A program made the position numbers and the translations under genes. From contig NZ_JARBTM010000025.1 of assembly GCF_029240175.1 (NCBI RefSeq), positions 1 to 37,960 of the forward strand: DNA of 37,960 nt, given 5' to 3'. Below, piece after piece: positions 25,280 to 34,378 of the stretch (the first letter of the stretch is position 1; every line of letters starts with the position of its first letter). The notes below the pieces were generated by a model. It was not told the DNA's origin and did no database searches. It worked only from the letters and a program-made list of their open reading frames with translations. The DNA comes from Anaerosolibacter sp. (GTDB lineage Bacteria > Bacillota > Clostridia > Peptostreptococcales > Thermotaleaceae).

Positions 25280-25437
25280 ACTAAGTGTAAGCAAGACCAC
25301 CTACATACATATGAAGGTGGTCTTGCAATTCTTTAAACATCAATATTTATACCCTCAAAAATGGTCCATACCCATTGTTGATAAAAAATAGTGGTATTTG
25401 TGTTTAGTAATTATTGCGTTTATGGAGGAGATGAAAG

Positions 25438-25482
25438 ATGGATATAGAAGTACTTACAGCAAACGATTATCGCAATGTATAA
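25438..25482 (+). CDS. Possible 14-residue peptide MDIEVLTANDYRNV before the sensor kinase
   Basis: It follows GGAGGAG at ideal spacing, the best ribosome site in the region, and its stop overlaps the ATG of the sensor kinase frame (ATGTATAA). Translational coupling into the kinase is one reading; a chance ORF or an upstream kinase start in another frame is another. Confidence 0.35.
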   Translation: MDIEVLTANDYRNV

Positions 25483-27523
25483 AGAAAATATTCATAATAC
25501 GGTGATAAATATGAAACATAGAAAGTACATATGCCTGTTATTCATTATGATGCTCTTGGCATCAATTCCTACAAGCAGTACATTTGCTGATCCTACAAGT
25601 CCCCCTATAATATTAAATGTAGGGGTTGACCCTAGTCTTCCGCCTTTTCAGTTTGAAGAGGACGGGGAGTTAATGGGTTTTAACATCGATATATTAAATC
25701 ATATTGCAGCAAAAAATCATATTCAGATAAACTATATACGCTTAAACAAGGAGCTAAGTATAGAGAGTTTACTTGATGGTCGTGTAGATTTGGTATTAGG
25801 ACTAAGATACGACCCTAGCCTCACTGACAAAATATATTACACAGAGAGTGTCGTTCAATCGGTGGTTTGCATGCTAGCGAGAACGGAAGATAGTAAAGAG
25901 ATCCAGAGTCACTTGAACAGTTCATACTATATAGCCAGTGTGGAGAATGATTCTGTTGAGCTGAATTTTCTCGAAAATGTGAGATTGGTTAATTTTAATG
26001 TAGCCTTCAATCAAGAGGATGCCTTTGAACTCCTGTTGATGGATCGAGCAGATTTTCTACTGGGCGTTAAGGATACAGCAGAATACCTTCTAGATAAGTA
26101 TGAACTGACAAAAGAATACACCATCATAGACAGTTACACCACACCCATTGAGTATTCAATAGCTGTCAAGGGAGAGAATCGGAATCTTTATAATCTATTA
26201 AATAAAGGAATCAGCCAACTAAAGCTCAGTGGAGAATACGAGAACCTCTATTTAAAATGGGTGGATAATGGAGAAGCCAATATCGCTAGAAGGTTGAAAA
26301 GTATCATCAGAATAAGTTTTATAGGGTTGATCGTAGGACTGTTTATTCTGTGCATGGGTATTGTATGGAATATGCAGCTGAAGCAGCAGGTGAAGCTAAA
26401 AACCCTGGAGCTTTCCAAGTCCAATTTAGATTTAGAAGCGCAAATCATCGAGACTAGGAACAACAATGAGTTAAAAGATCTCATCTGTGAGAGTAGCCCC
26501 AGAGGGATAGCTATTTTTGATGTAGCAGGTGTTATCTCCATTTTCAATAGCACTGCCTTAGCTATGGCAGAGTTGAAGGAGCCTCCCATTGGAGAGTCCA
26601 TCTTTAACATTGAGCCGATGAACCTTATGCTCAAAGGGAGCATGGATATGGTGGTGAGGGAAAGCAAAGGATATATCTGTGATCAATTTAAATATATAAG
26701 AGGTAAAAAAGAATTCATTTATAGGTATGTAATGTACCCCTTGAATGATTATGAGAAAAAACTAAGGGGTGTGATCATTACCATTGAAGATATTACCCAG
26801 GAGTGTAAGCTTAAAGAGCAAATCATGGAACGGGATAAAAACCGTACCCTCACCCAGATTATATCGGGTATATCCCATGAAATCAGAAATCCACTAACGA
26901 CGATTAAGACATTTATAGAATTGCTTCCAAAGAAGATAGACAATCAAAAATTCAAGGAAGAAATTGCATTGGTTGTTCCAGAGGAGATTGAAAGAGTCAA
27001 TAACCTAATAGAGAGTCTGATCGACTATGCAAAGCCAAAGAGTCAGAATAAGACAGGCTTTCAGCTGGATGAAATTGCAAGCGCTTATCTAACCCTTTTT
27101 AAGCCTGTATTAGAGCAAAATAATATTGATCATGAAAACCATATTCAGGGAAGTATGTATGTGTATGGAGACAAGAGTCAAATTAAACAAGGAATTATAA
27201 ATTTCATCCTTAACGCCATAGATGCTATCAAGGAAAGAGCTGAGACCATCCATGATAGTAGCTATCAGGGAAGAATAATCATAGACGGATTTCGAGAAGA
27301 GAATTGTGTGAAGTTGTTTATTCGGGATAATGGTATCGGGATGGATAAGGAAGAATTGGAGAGAGCTTATGAGATATTTTATACTACAAAGGAAAAAGGA
27401 ACAGGTTTAGGTCTGCCCCTATCCATTCAAATGCTAGAGATGAATAACTGTAGGGTATCCATAGAAAGCCGCAAACACGAATATACAGAAATAACATTAG
27501 TATTTGGGAGTGAATTTATATGA
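25475..27523 (+). CDS. Sensor histidine kinase with periplasmic-type binding domain
   Basis: A signal-peptide-like segment (19-38) is followed by an extracellular SBP_bac_3 domain (about 45-265; VGVDPSLPPFQF, GFNIDILNHIAAK), the fold that binds amino acids in ABC uptake. A membrane helix (281-300) and a PAS-like segment (about 335-440) come next. The kinase core has His468 in ISHEIRNPLTT, Asn580 in the N box, DNGIGM and GTGLGLP. The start at 25475 may be too early; ATG 25511 behind GGTGAT gives a normal signal peptide. Its end overlaps the NtrC-type gene by four bases. It probably senses an amino-acid-like compound and phosphorylates that partner. The TAXI transporter behind a sigma-54 promoter fits as the target. 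Confidence 0.92.
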   Translation: MYKENIHNTVINMKHRKYICLLFIMMLLASIPTSSTFADPTSPPIILNVGVDPSLPPFQFEEDGELMGFNIDILNHIAAKNHIQINYIRLNKELSIESLLDGRVDLVLGLRYDPSLTDKIYYTESVVQSVVCMLARTEDSKEIQSHLNSSYYIASVENDSVELNFLENVRLVNFNVAFNQEDAFELLLMDRADFLLGVKDTAEYLLDKYELTKEYTIIDSYTTPIEYSIAVKGENRNLYNLLNKGISQLKLSGEYENLYLKWVDNGEANIARRLKSIIRISFIGLIVGLFILCMGIVWNMQLKQQVKLKTLELSKSNLDLEAQIIETRNNNELKDLICESSPRGIAIFDVAGVISIFNSTALAMAELKEPPIGESIFNIEPMNLMLKGSMDMVVRESKGYICDQFKYIRGKKEFIYRYVMYPLNDYEKKLRGVIITIEDITQECKLKEQIMERDKNRTLTQIISGISHEIRNPLTTIKTFIELLPKKIDNQKFKEEIALVVPEEIERVNNLIESLIDYAKPKSQNKTGFQLDEIASAYLTLFKPVLEQNNIDHENHIQGSMYVYGDKSQIKQGIINFILNAIDAIKERAETIHDSSYQGRIIIDGFREENCVKLFIRDNGIGMDKEELERAYEIFYTTKEKGTGLGLPLSIQMLEMNNCRVSIESRKHEYTEITLVFGSEFI

Positions 27524-28872
27524 GAAATAGTGTACTGATCATAGATGACGAGAAAAATATATGCTCATCCCTTATCTATGCATTAGAAGATTTATACATT
27601 GTAACTACCACTACCAATCCTAAAGAAGGGCTGACCTTACTTCAGGAGCATGCCTTTGATGTGGTTTTGTTAGATTTGCGGATCGGAAGGATTAGCGGCT
27701 TAGAGGTACTAAAGAACATCAAGGAGCTTCATAAGGATATCGTTGTAATTATGATGACAGCCTATAGCTCCATAGACTCGACAATAGAGGCAATAAAAAA
27801 TGGGGCATTTACCTACTTATTGAAGCCTTTGAATATGGATGAGCTAATCGTGACCATAGATAAGGCATTAGAGTTTAGGGCATTAAATGAGAAGGTTGCC
27901 TATCTAAGTAATGAGTTAAGAAACAAATACAATCACAACGGAATCCTAGGAAAAAGTCCATCTATGAGAGCTATATTTGAGTTAATAGATAAGCTGAAGG
28001 ATGTGGATACCAATGTATTGATAACCGGAGAAAGTGGAACGGGTAAAGAACTGGTAGCACGAGCGATCCACTACAGCGGAAAACGAGGCAACGAAAATTT
28101 TGTAGAGATAAACTGTGCAGCAATCCCAGAGGGGCTTTTAGAAGGTGAGCTTTTTGGTCATAAGAAAGGAGCCTTTACTGGAGCGGATAGAGATGGTATA
28201 GGAAAGTTCGAGTACGCCAATACGGGCACAATTTTATTGGATGAAATAGGAGACATGGGCCTGGCTCTCCAATCAAAGCTCCTAAGAGTTTTAGAGCAAA
28301 AAGAATTCACTCCCCTTGGAAGCAATACCCCTATAAAGATGAAGGCTAGGGTTATCGCCTCCACCAACAGAGATTTGAGAAAGCTTATGGAGGAGGATCT
28401 CTTCAGAAAAGACCTTTTTTTCAGATTAAATGTCATGGAAATAAAGTTGCCACCCCTGAGAGATAAAAAAGAGGATTTACCATTACTCTTCGAGCACTTT
28501 ATGGGCATATACAATAAGGAGTTTGGAAAGCAGGTGGTAAAGCTATCTCCTGCTACCCAAGAGCGACTCCTTAATTATCCATATCCTGGGAATATCAGAG
28601 AATTGTCCAATATAATGGAGTGCGGTATTCTTATGGCGAAGGGTGATACGATGGAGTTAGATGACCTTCCAGAAAAGGTCAAGGAGGGTAAAACCTATGC
28701 CAATCTAGATAGGGAGGTAGATTCACTAGTCGGACTTAGGCTTGATGAGATCGAGAAGCGAATGATCAAGGCGACGCTAGCGCTAAACAATGGACGTAGA
28801 AAAGATACGGCAGAAATGCTTGGAATAAGTGAAAGAGGTCTAAGAAATAAGATCAAGGAATATGGACTATAG
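27520..28872 (+). CDS. NtrC-family sigma-54 response regulator
   Basis: The 450-aa protein has a receiver domain with phosphoacceptor Asp52 (LLDLRIGR). Its AAA+ domain carries Walker A GESGTGKE at 170-177, the GAFTGA loop at 217-222 that engages sigma-54, and sensor and arginine-finger segments (FFRLNVMEIKLPPLRDKK). The C-terminal helix-turn-helix is KDTAEMLGISERGLRNKI. All elements for activating a -24/-12 promoter are present. It overlaps the kinase by ATGA, is the second gene of a two-gene operon and is followed by a terminator. A consensus sigma-54 promoter 97 bases downstream of its stop drives the TRAP operon, so that operon is the obvious target. Confidence 0.95.
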   Translation: MRNSVLIIDDEKNICSSLIYALEDLYIVTTTTNPKEGLTLLQEHAFDVVLLDLRIGRISGLEVLKNIKELHKDIVVIMMTAYSSIDSTIEAIKNGAFTYLLKPLNMDELIVTIDKALEFRALNEKVAYLSNELRNKYNHNGILGKSPSMRAIFELIDKLKDVDTNVLITGESGTGKELVARAIHYSGKRGNENFVEINCAAIPEGLLEGELFGHKKGAFTGADRDGIGKFEYANTGTILLDEIGDMGLALQSKLLRVLEQKEFTPLGSNTPIKMKARVIASTNRDLRKLMEEDLFRKDLFFRLNVMEIKLPPLRDKKEDLPLLFEHFMGIYNKEFGKQVVKLSPATQERLLNYPYPGNIRELSNIMECGILMAKGDTMELDDLPEKVKEGKTYANLDREVDSLVGLRLDEIEKRMIKATLALNNGRRKDTAEMLGISERGLRNKIKEYGL

Positions 28873-28912
28873 AGGAAAATAATGCCGGTGAGGCAATATT
28901 TTCCTCTGTTTT
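28871..28912 (+). terminator. Terminator after the two-component operon
   Basis: AGAGGAAAATA and TATTTTCCTCT pair, with inner TGCC/GGCA, and are followed by GTTTTTA. Confidence 0.8.
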
Positions 28913-28968
28913 TAGTGTATAGATTAGCTAAACATTAGAAAAACCTTTGGATTTCCTTGTTTGATAAC

Positions 28969-28985
28969 TTGGCATGGTAATTGCT
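28969..28985 (+). promoter_or_regulatory. Sigma-54 (-24/-12) promoter of the TRAP operon
   Basis: TTGGCATGGTAATTGCT agrees with the sigma-54 consensus TGGCACN5TTGC at nearly every position, with GG at 28971-28972 and GC at 28983-28984 in the required 12-base step. It lies 44 bases before the TAXI lipoprotein start and behind a sigma-54 activator gene. Confidence 0.88.
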
Positions 28986-29028
28986 ACTAAAGCAATATGC
29001 AAGAGAATAACTTATAGGAGGAATCGAA

Positions 29029-30054
29029 ATGAAAAGGAAATCAATATTACTTGTTGCAATGGTACTAATATTTTCATTATTGGTAACAGCATGTGGTGGT
29101 GGAACGAGTACACCAGCAGAACAGAGTTCTAACAGTACAGAAAGCAGCAGTGAGAGCACTATTAATAAGGATGATTACTTCATCACAGTGGCGACAGGCC
29201 CTACCAGCGGACTATACTATCCAATAGGGGGAGCTTTTTCAAATGTTATTAAGAATAAGTTAGGATACAAATCGTCTGCCCAATCAACGGGGGCATCTGT
29301 AGAAAATATTAATTTAATATTGGGTGGTAAGGCTGACCTAGCGATTACTATGTCAGATGCCATAGCTCAAGCATATGATGCTTTTGGAGCCTTTGAAGGT
29401 AAGGAACCGCAAAAGAACTTAAGAGCACTAATGGGCTTATATCCAAACTATGTGCAGCTTGTTACGACTGATAAATCAGGGATCACGAAGTTTGAAGATC
29501 TAAAAGGAAAGAGAGTTGGAATTGGTGCTCCAAATTCAGGGGTTGAGCTAAATGCGAGAATGATGTATGAAGCCCATGGCATGACCTATGAAGATAGCAA
29601 GGTTGACTATCTAAACTATGGTGAGGCCATAGACCAGATGAAAAATGGACTCATAGATGCAGCATTTGTAACCAGCGGTATTCCAAATGCAACAATTATG
29701 GAGCTAGGTACTACAAATAAGATTGTTATCGTACCGATCGAAGGAGAAGGCGCAAAGAAGCTTATAGAAAAATATCCTTTCTTCGTAGAGGAAGTTATCC
29801 CAGCAGATATATATGATACAGATGCAGATGTAAATACAGTATCCGTTAGAAATATAATGATCGTAAGGGAAGAGCTTCCCGAAGAGGTTGTATACGAGAT
29901 CACAAAGGGAATTTTTGAGAATATTGAGGACATAAAGGCATCTCATAATACAGCGAATACGCATTTATCATTGGAAAAGTCTCAAATCGGTATCAACATC
30001 CCATTCCATCCAGGCGCAGAGAAATACTATAAGGAAATGGGCATTATAAAATAA
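29029..30054 (+). CDS. TAXI-family TRAP solute-binding lipoprotein
   Basis: The 341-aa protein is the extracellular binding component of a TAXI-type TRAP transporter. A lipoprotein signal ends VTAC-GGG at Cys22, followed by a Ser/Thr-rich linker. The domain opens ITVATGPTSGLYYPIGGAFSN, the family's typical block, with STGASVENINLILGGKADLA and LKGKRVGIGAPNSGVELNAR further on. Known TAXI substrates include glutamate-like acids and other carboxylates; the exact one here is open. TAGGAGG gives a firm start. It is first in the operon behind the sigma-54 promoter, so its expression should follow the upstream amino-acid-type sensor kinase. Confidence 0.94.
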   Translation: MKRKSILLVAMVLIFSLLVTACGGGTSTPAEQSSNSTESSSESTINKDDYFITVATGPTSGLYYPIGGAFSNVIKNKLGYKSSAQSTGASVENINLILGGKADLAITMSDAIAQAYDAFGAFEGKEPQKNLRALMGLYPNYVQLVTTDKSGITKFEDLKGKRVGIGAPNSGVELNARMMYEAHGMTYEDSKVDYLNYGEAIDQMKNGLIDAAFVTSGIPNATIMELGTTNKIVIVPIEGEGAKKLIEKYPFFVEEVIPADIYDTDADVNTVSVRNIMIVREELPEEVVYEITKGIFENIEDIKASHNTANTHLSLEKSQIGINIPFHPGAEKYYKEMGIIK

Positions 30055-30055
30055 G

Positions 30056-30589
30056 ATGGGTAGCAGATTAACAGGGAAGAAGCAGCGAGTTGCTTCTTCC
30101 CATTTAAAAATTTATTTAACATTGGCTATATTTATTATCTTTAGTTTTACATTTTTATTTAAAATAACAGTTACCCAGAGGCTTTTTATTATGCATCAAC
30201 TCAATAAAGAGGTATATCTAACAGCGGATGTGTCTCAAGGAGATAAGCTGACCTATGGTTGGATGCACTCCCTTGAACATATACCTTGGACAGAGGATTA
30301 TTATATACAAGAAAACAATCATCTACTTCTTAGTAGGATTACTATAGTAGGCTTTGGTGCGGGGATCCCACATAATAAGGGTAAGGTGACCAGGATTGAA
30401 GATGGTACGATCGTCATAGAACAAATTGACGAGGATTTTGAAAAAATAGATTGGATACATTCACAGACTGCTATGGAATATATAAAGTTAAACGATCAGA
30501 CGATTGTAAAAGGTCCGAATTTACCCCATCATGAGCCATTGAAATTGAAAATAGAAAAGAGGTTTAAGGTATGTCGAAGATCACGATAG
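30056..30589 (+). CDS. DUF1850 protein of the TAXI transporter operon
   Basis: The 177-aa protein has one N-terminal membrane helix (about 20-40) and an outer domain with the DUF1850 pattern YGWMHSLEHIPWTEDYYI and later GFGAGIP. DUF1850 proteins almost always lie beside TAXI TRAP permeases, so it is probably an accessory small subunit. It starts one base after the lipoprotein stop with only a weak ribosome site, so it may depend on translational coupling, and it overlaps the permease gene by 19 bases. Confidence 0.86.
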   Translation: MGSRLTGKKQRVASSHLKIYLTLAIFIIFSFTFLFKITVTQRLFIMHQLNKEVYLTADVSQGDKLTYGWMHSLEHIPWTEDYYIQENNHLLLSRITIVGFGAGIPHNKGKVTRIEDGTIVIEQIDEDFEKIDWIHSQTAMEYIKLNDQTIVKGPNLPHHEPLKLKIEKRFKVCRRSR

Positions 30590-32532
30590 ATCATCAAATA
30601 GATGATCAACAGATTGAGATTATTGAAAAATATGACAAGGAGCAAAAAACCCGTTCCTTTGATAAGTCTTCCCTAGTGAAGATGGTCTATTGGGCTGCAA
30701 TTATCATCTCATTATATCATTTCATTACCTCCTTTGTAGGAGCACCTGCCACGTTAAAGCATAGATCACTTCATGTCAGCATGATGCTATTTTTATCCTT
30801 TATCTTATATCCCATCAACGATAAGGTAAGCAGAAAGAAGCTTCCCATATATGATAGCATACTGGCAGTGTTATCATTAGGCATCACCCTCTATATATGG
30901 ATCGACTATCCCAATATCATCGCACGGGCCGGGGTAATCAATACCATGGATATGATTGTCGGTACACTCTTGGTTGTATTGGTTTTGGAAGCTTCCAGAA
31001 GAATCTCTGGGTTACCATTGACTATATTGGCGATTGTTTTTGTTGCTTACGCCCTATTTGGCAGAAATATACCAGGCATATTCTCCCATAGGGGTTATGA
31101 TTGGGCATCCTTGGTCAATCAGTTTTTTATCAGTACAGATGGAATTTATGGTACATCTGTAGGGGTAGCTTCAAGCTATATATTCCTATTTATATTGTTT
31201 GGAGAGGTAATGAACAAATCTGGTATGGGCAAATTTTTTAATGATATTGCATTGGCTTTGGCAGGAAGTTCTAAGGGTGGACCTGCGAAGGTTGCTGTGA
31301 TTGCCAGCGGATTTTTAGGAAGTATCAACGGTTCTGCCATTGCAAATGTTGTGACCACTGGTGCGTTTACGATTCCTCTCATGAAGAAGACAGGATATTC
31401 CAAGGAATTCTCTGGTGCTGTAGAAGCAACGGCCTCTGTAGGTGGGCAGTTGCTCCCGCCAATCATGGGCGCTGCAGCCTTTATTATGGCAGAAATGGTA
31501 GGAATTAAGTATAGTAAGATTATTGTTTATGCGGCAATCCCTGCAATCCTATATTATTTAGGCATTATCATACAGGTACACCTCAGAGCCTCTAAAAGGA
31601 ATCTTGTTGGACTTCCAAAGGAAGAGCTTCCTAGGGCTAGAGATGTTATGAAGGAAAGAGGACACCTGCTGATACCGATATTATTTTTGCTAGGGATGTT
31701 ATTTTTCAGTGGTAAAACGGTAGTATTTTCAGCCTTTTGTTCAATCATTGTAACCATACTAACCAGTATGCTCAAGGAAAGTACGCGCATGAGTGGAAAG
31801 GACATAGTGGATGCTTTAGCAGGTGGCGCGAAGGGTACGGTATCTGTGGCTATGGCCTGTGCAATTGTCGGGATTATCATAGCGGTTACAAGTATTACAG
31901 GCTTTGGATTAAACATGGCAAATGCAATTATACAATTGGGAGGTACCAGTATTCTTGCAACCTTAATCTTTGCCATGATCACCTGTATGATTTTGGGTAT
32001 GGGGTTACCAAGTATACCAGCTTACCTTATTACGGCTACTATCGCCGCACCTGCCCTTGTTAAGCTGGGGATCCCTGTCGTAGCAGCCCATTTGTTCGTC
32101 TTCTACTTTGCGATGTTTGCCAACCTAACACCTCCAGTGGCCCTGGCAGCATTTGCAGCTGCAGGATTATCTGGTGGAGATCCTATGAAGACAGGCATAG
32201 CCTCGGTAAAGCTTGCTTTAGCAGGCTTCATTATCCCTTATATGTTCGTATTCAATAATGAACTCTTATTGTTAAATACGACTTGGGCCATTGCCCTTCG
32301 GGTAGCCGTCACCTCAATTATTGGCGTTATTATGATCGGGGTTGCCATAGAAGGATATCTGTTGAGAGAAGTACCCATGGTTCTCAGGGCAGCATCTTTT
32401 ATTGGTGCATTACTGTTGATTACAGCCAGTGTTGCCCAAGATATAGCTGGATTTGCCATCTTAGCAATATTGATTATTCACCAAATCGTACAAATTAAGC
32501 ATAAAAAAGTAAATACATACTCGGGCTATTAG
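30571..32532 (+). CDS. TRAP transporter fused permease (4TM/12TM)
   Basis: The 653-aa protein joins the small (DctQ-like) and large (DctM-like) TRAP membrane subunits, as usual in TAXI systems. After a charged N-terminus of about 35 residues come four helices and then the large subunit from about residue 135. Typical blocks are GSINGSAIANVVTTGAFTIPLMKK, ATASVGGQLLPPIMGAAAFIMAE, and GMGLPSIPAYLITATIAAPAL near 480-500. It imports solute with sodium or protons using the lipoprotein at 29029. AGAGG precedes the start, inside the DUF1850 gene. A long hairpin without T-run follows (32535-32582). Confidence 0.94.
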   Translation: MSKITIDHQIDDQQIEIIEKYDKEQKTRSFDKSSLVKMVYWAAIIISLYHFITSFVGAPATLKHRSLHVSMMLFLSFILYPINDKVSRKKLPIYDSILAVLSLGITLYIWIDYPNIIARAGVINTMDMIVGTLLVVLVLEASRRISGLPLTILAIVFVAYALFGRNIPGIFSHRGYDWASLVNQFFISTDGIYGTSVGVASSYIFLFILFGEVMNKSGMGKFFNDIALALAGSSKGGPAKVAVIASGFLGSINGSAIANVVTTGAFTIPLMKKTGYSKEFSGAVEATASVGGQLLPPIMGAAAFIMAEMVGIKYSKIIVYAAIPAILYYLGIIIQVHLRASKRNLVGLPKEELPRARDVMKERGHLLIPILFLLGMLFFSGKTVVFSAFCSIIVTILTSMLKESTRMSGKDIVDALAGGAKGTVSVAMACAIVGIIIAVTSITGFGLNMANAIIQLGGTSILATLIFAMITCMILGMGLPSIPAYLITATIAAPALVKLGIPVVAAHLFVFYFAMFANLTPPVALAAFAAAGLSGGDPMKTGIASVKLALAGFIIPYMFVFNNELLLLNTTWAIALRVAVTSIIGVIMIGVAIEGYLLREVPMVLRAASFIGALLLITASVAQDIAGFAILAILIIHQIVQIKHKKVNTYSGY

Positions 32533-32534
32533 AT

Positions 32535-32582
32535 CTATTGAAAAGAGTTTAGGAGCAAAGGCTTCTAAGCTCTTTTCAATAG
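32535..32582 (+). other. Long hairpin between the permease and GGT genes
   Basis: CTATTGAAAAGAG and CTCTTTTCAATAG form a perfect 13-bp stem, with further inner pairing (TAG.AGC / GCT.CTA). There is no T-run after it, so it is more likely an RNA-stability or processing element within the operon than a terminator. Confidence 0.5.
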
Positions 32583-32678
32583 GCATATATACTCTTATCT
32601 GGAGGTGAAAATATTGAACTATGATGCTCCGTCTATCATTTTCCATCAAGGAGGAATGTAGTATACGCAAAAAAAGGC

Positions 32679-34220
32679 ATGGTGGCCACTGGACAACCCA
32701 TGGCTGCTCAAGCAGGCTTGGAGATTTTAAGGGCAGGGGGGAATGCTATTGATGCAGCAATTGCTACCGCAGCATGTCTAACGGTAGTAGAACCCACATC
32801 CAATGGCATAGGCGGAGATAATTTTGCCCTAGTATGGACAAAAGGAGAACTCCATGGGCTAAACAGCAGTGGTAGATCACCAAAGTCAATAGCCATTGAG
32901 AAGCTTAAAGAAAGTGGCATTACAGAAATGCCAAAGCATGGATGGATACCAGTAACGGTACCGGGAGCTCCCGGGGGATGGGCAGCACTATCCAAGGAAT
33001 TTGGGAAATTAACCCTTACAGATGTATTGGCACCAGCCATACGATATGCAACGGAAGGGTACGCCCTTACCCCAAATGTAGCGAAGCTATGGGAAAAAGC
33101 TTATAAAGATTTTAAGATGACACTCAAAGGAACAGAATTTGATAGTTGGTTTGAAACTTTTGCCCCAAAAGGGAGGGCACCAAGACCAGGGGAAACTTGG
33201 AAGTCACTAGATCATGCCAAAACATTAAAACGAATCGCAGAGACCAATGGAGAAGCGTTTTATAGGGGAGAACTAGCAAACCAAATAGATGCATTCTCCC
33301 AAAAGTACGGTGGTTATTTAAGAAGAGAGGACCTAGAAGCGTTTGAATCCGAATGGGTAGAACCCATAAATATAAACTATAGAGGCTATGATGTGTGGGA
33401 GATTCCTCCAAATGGACACGGGGTTGTAGCATTATTGGCGTTAAAAATCTTAAGTGGTTTTGAGTTCAAGGATAGAGAGCATATAGATACAGTGCACAGG
33501 CAACTAGAGGCAATGAAACTGGCCTTCGTCGATGGGCAGAAATATGTAGCAGACCCTAAGGCCATGTCTGTGACAGTGGAAGAGCTTCTGTCAGAAGAAT
33601 ATGCAGCCAAGAGAAGATTCCTGATTGGTGATGAAGCATCTGTTCCGATACCAGGAGATCCTACGGCAGGGGGAACAGTATATCTGGCAACAGCCGACGA
33701 GGAGGGGAACATGGTTTCTATGATCCAAAGCAACTATATGGGCTTTGGATCAGGGCTAGTTATACCTGGAACAGGGATAGCCCTGCACAATAGGGGTCAT
33801 AATTTCACTTTAGATATAAACCATGACAATGCCTTGGCGCCGAATAAAAAGCCATATCATACGATCATTCCTGGATTTTTAACAAAAGATAATACAGCAG
33901 TGGGACCCTTTGGGGTAATGGGTGGATTTATGCAACCCCAAGGCCATGTTCAAGTAATTATGAACACAATCGATTTCCATATGAACCCACAGGATGCCCT
34001 AGATGCTTATCGCTGGCAATGGGTAGGAGGAAAGAAAATTGAAGTGGAACCATGTTTTCCCAATCATTTAGCACTACAACTAGTGGCTAAGGGACATGAT
34101 ATCGTACCACAGGTGGATACACTCGCCATGGGGCGTGGTCAAATAATATGGAGAAACGAAGAGGGAACACTTTGTGGAGGAACTGAACCTAGAACTGATG
34201 GAACAATAGCTGGGTGGTAA
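32679..34220 (+). CDS. Gamma-glutamyltransferase-like hydrolase, 5' end apparently frameshifted
   Basis: The 513-aa open frame is a gamma-glutamyltranspeptidase-type Ntn hydrolase. It has GGNAIDAAIATAACLTVVEPTS near the start, self-cleavage Thr333 in GGTVYLATADEEGN, and GFGSGLVIPGTGIALHNRG for the beta chain. No signal peptide, so probably cytoplasmic. The ATG at 32679 is not the natural start: the same frame upstream reads SRRNVVYAKKGMVAT, as in relatives, but reaches a stop without a start codon. A TTG at 32614 behind GGAGGTG begins the expected (M)NYDAPS in another frame. One extra T in the T4 run at 32639-32642 would join both. Relatives hydrolyse gamma-glutamyl compounds or related amides. 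As last gene after the TRAP system it probably processes the imported compound. Confidence 0.85.
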   Translation: MVATGQPMAAQAGLEILRAGGNAIDAAIATAACLTVVEPTSNGIGGDNFALVWTKGELHGLNSSGRSPKSIAIEKLKESGITEMPKHGWIPVTVPGAPGGWAALSKEFGKLTLTDVLAPAIRYATEGYALTPNVAKLWEKAYKDFKMTLKGTEFDSWFETFAPKGRAPRPGETWKSLDHAKTLKRIAETNGEAFYRGELANQIDAFSQKYGGYLRREDLEAFESEWVEPININYRGYDVWEIPPNGHGVVALLALKILSGFEFKDREHIDTVHRQLEAMKLAFVDGQKYVADPKAMSVTVEELLSEEYAAKRRFLIGDEASVPIPGDPTAGGTVYLATADEEGNMVSMIQSNYMGFGSGLVIPGTGIALHNRGHNFTLDINHDNALAPNKKPYHTIIPGFLTKDNTAVGPFGVMGGFMQPQGHVQVIMNTIDFHMNPQDALDAYRWQWVGGKKIEVEPCFPNHLALQLVAKGHDIVPQVDTLAMGRGQIIWRNEEGTLCGGTEPRTDGTIAGW

Positions 34221-34378
34221 TAGAAATGATCTATATCCTAAGACAATTTAATAAAGAAGAGAGCATCAGCTGTAAATAATCCTATAAAGAAATTAGAAAA
34301 GATTCATCAATGAAGACAACCCTCGAATATACTTGTACTAGATAGATTTTATGGAAAGTGTAAAGGGGGAAGTTGAAT

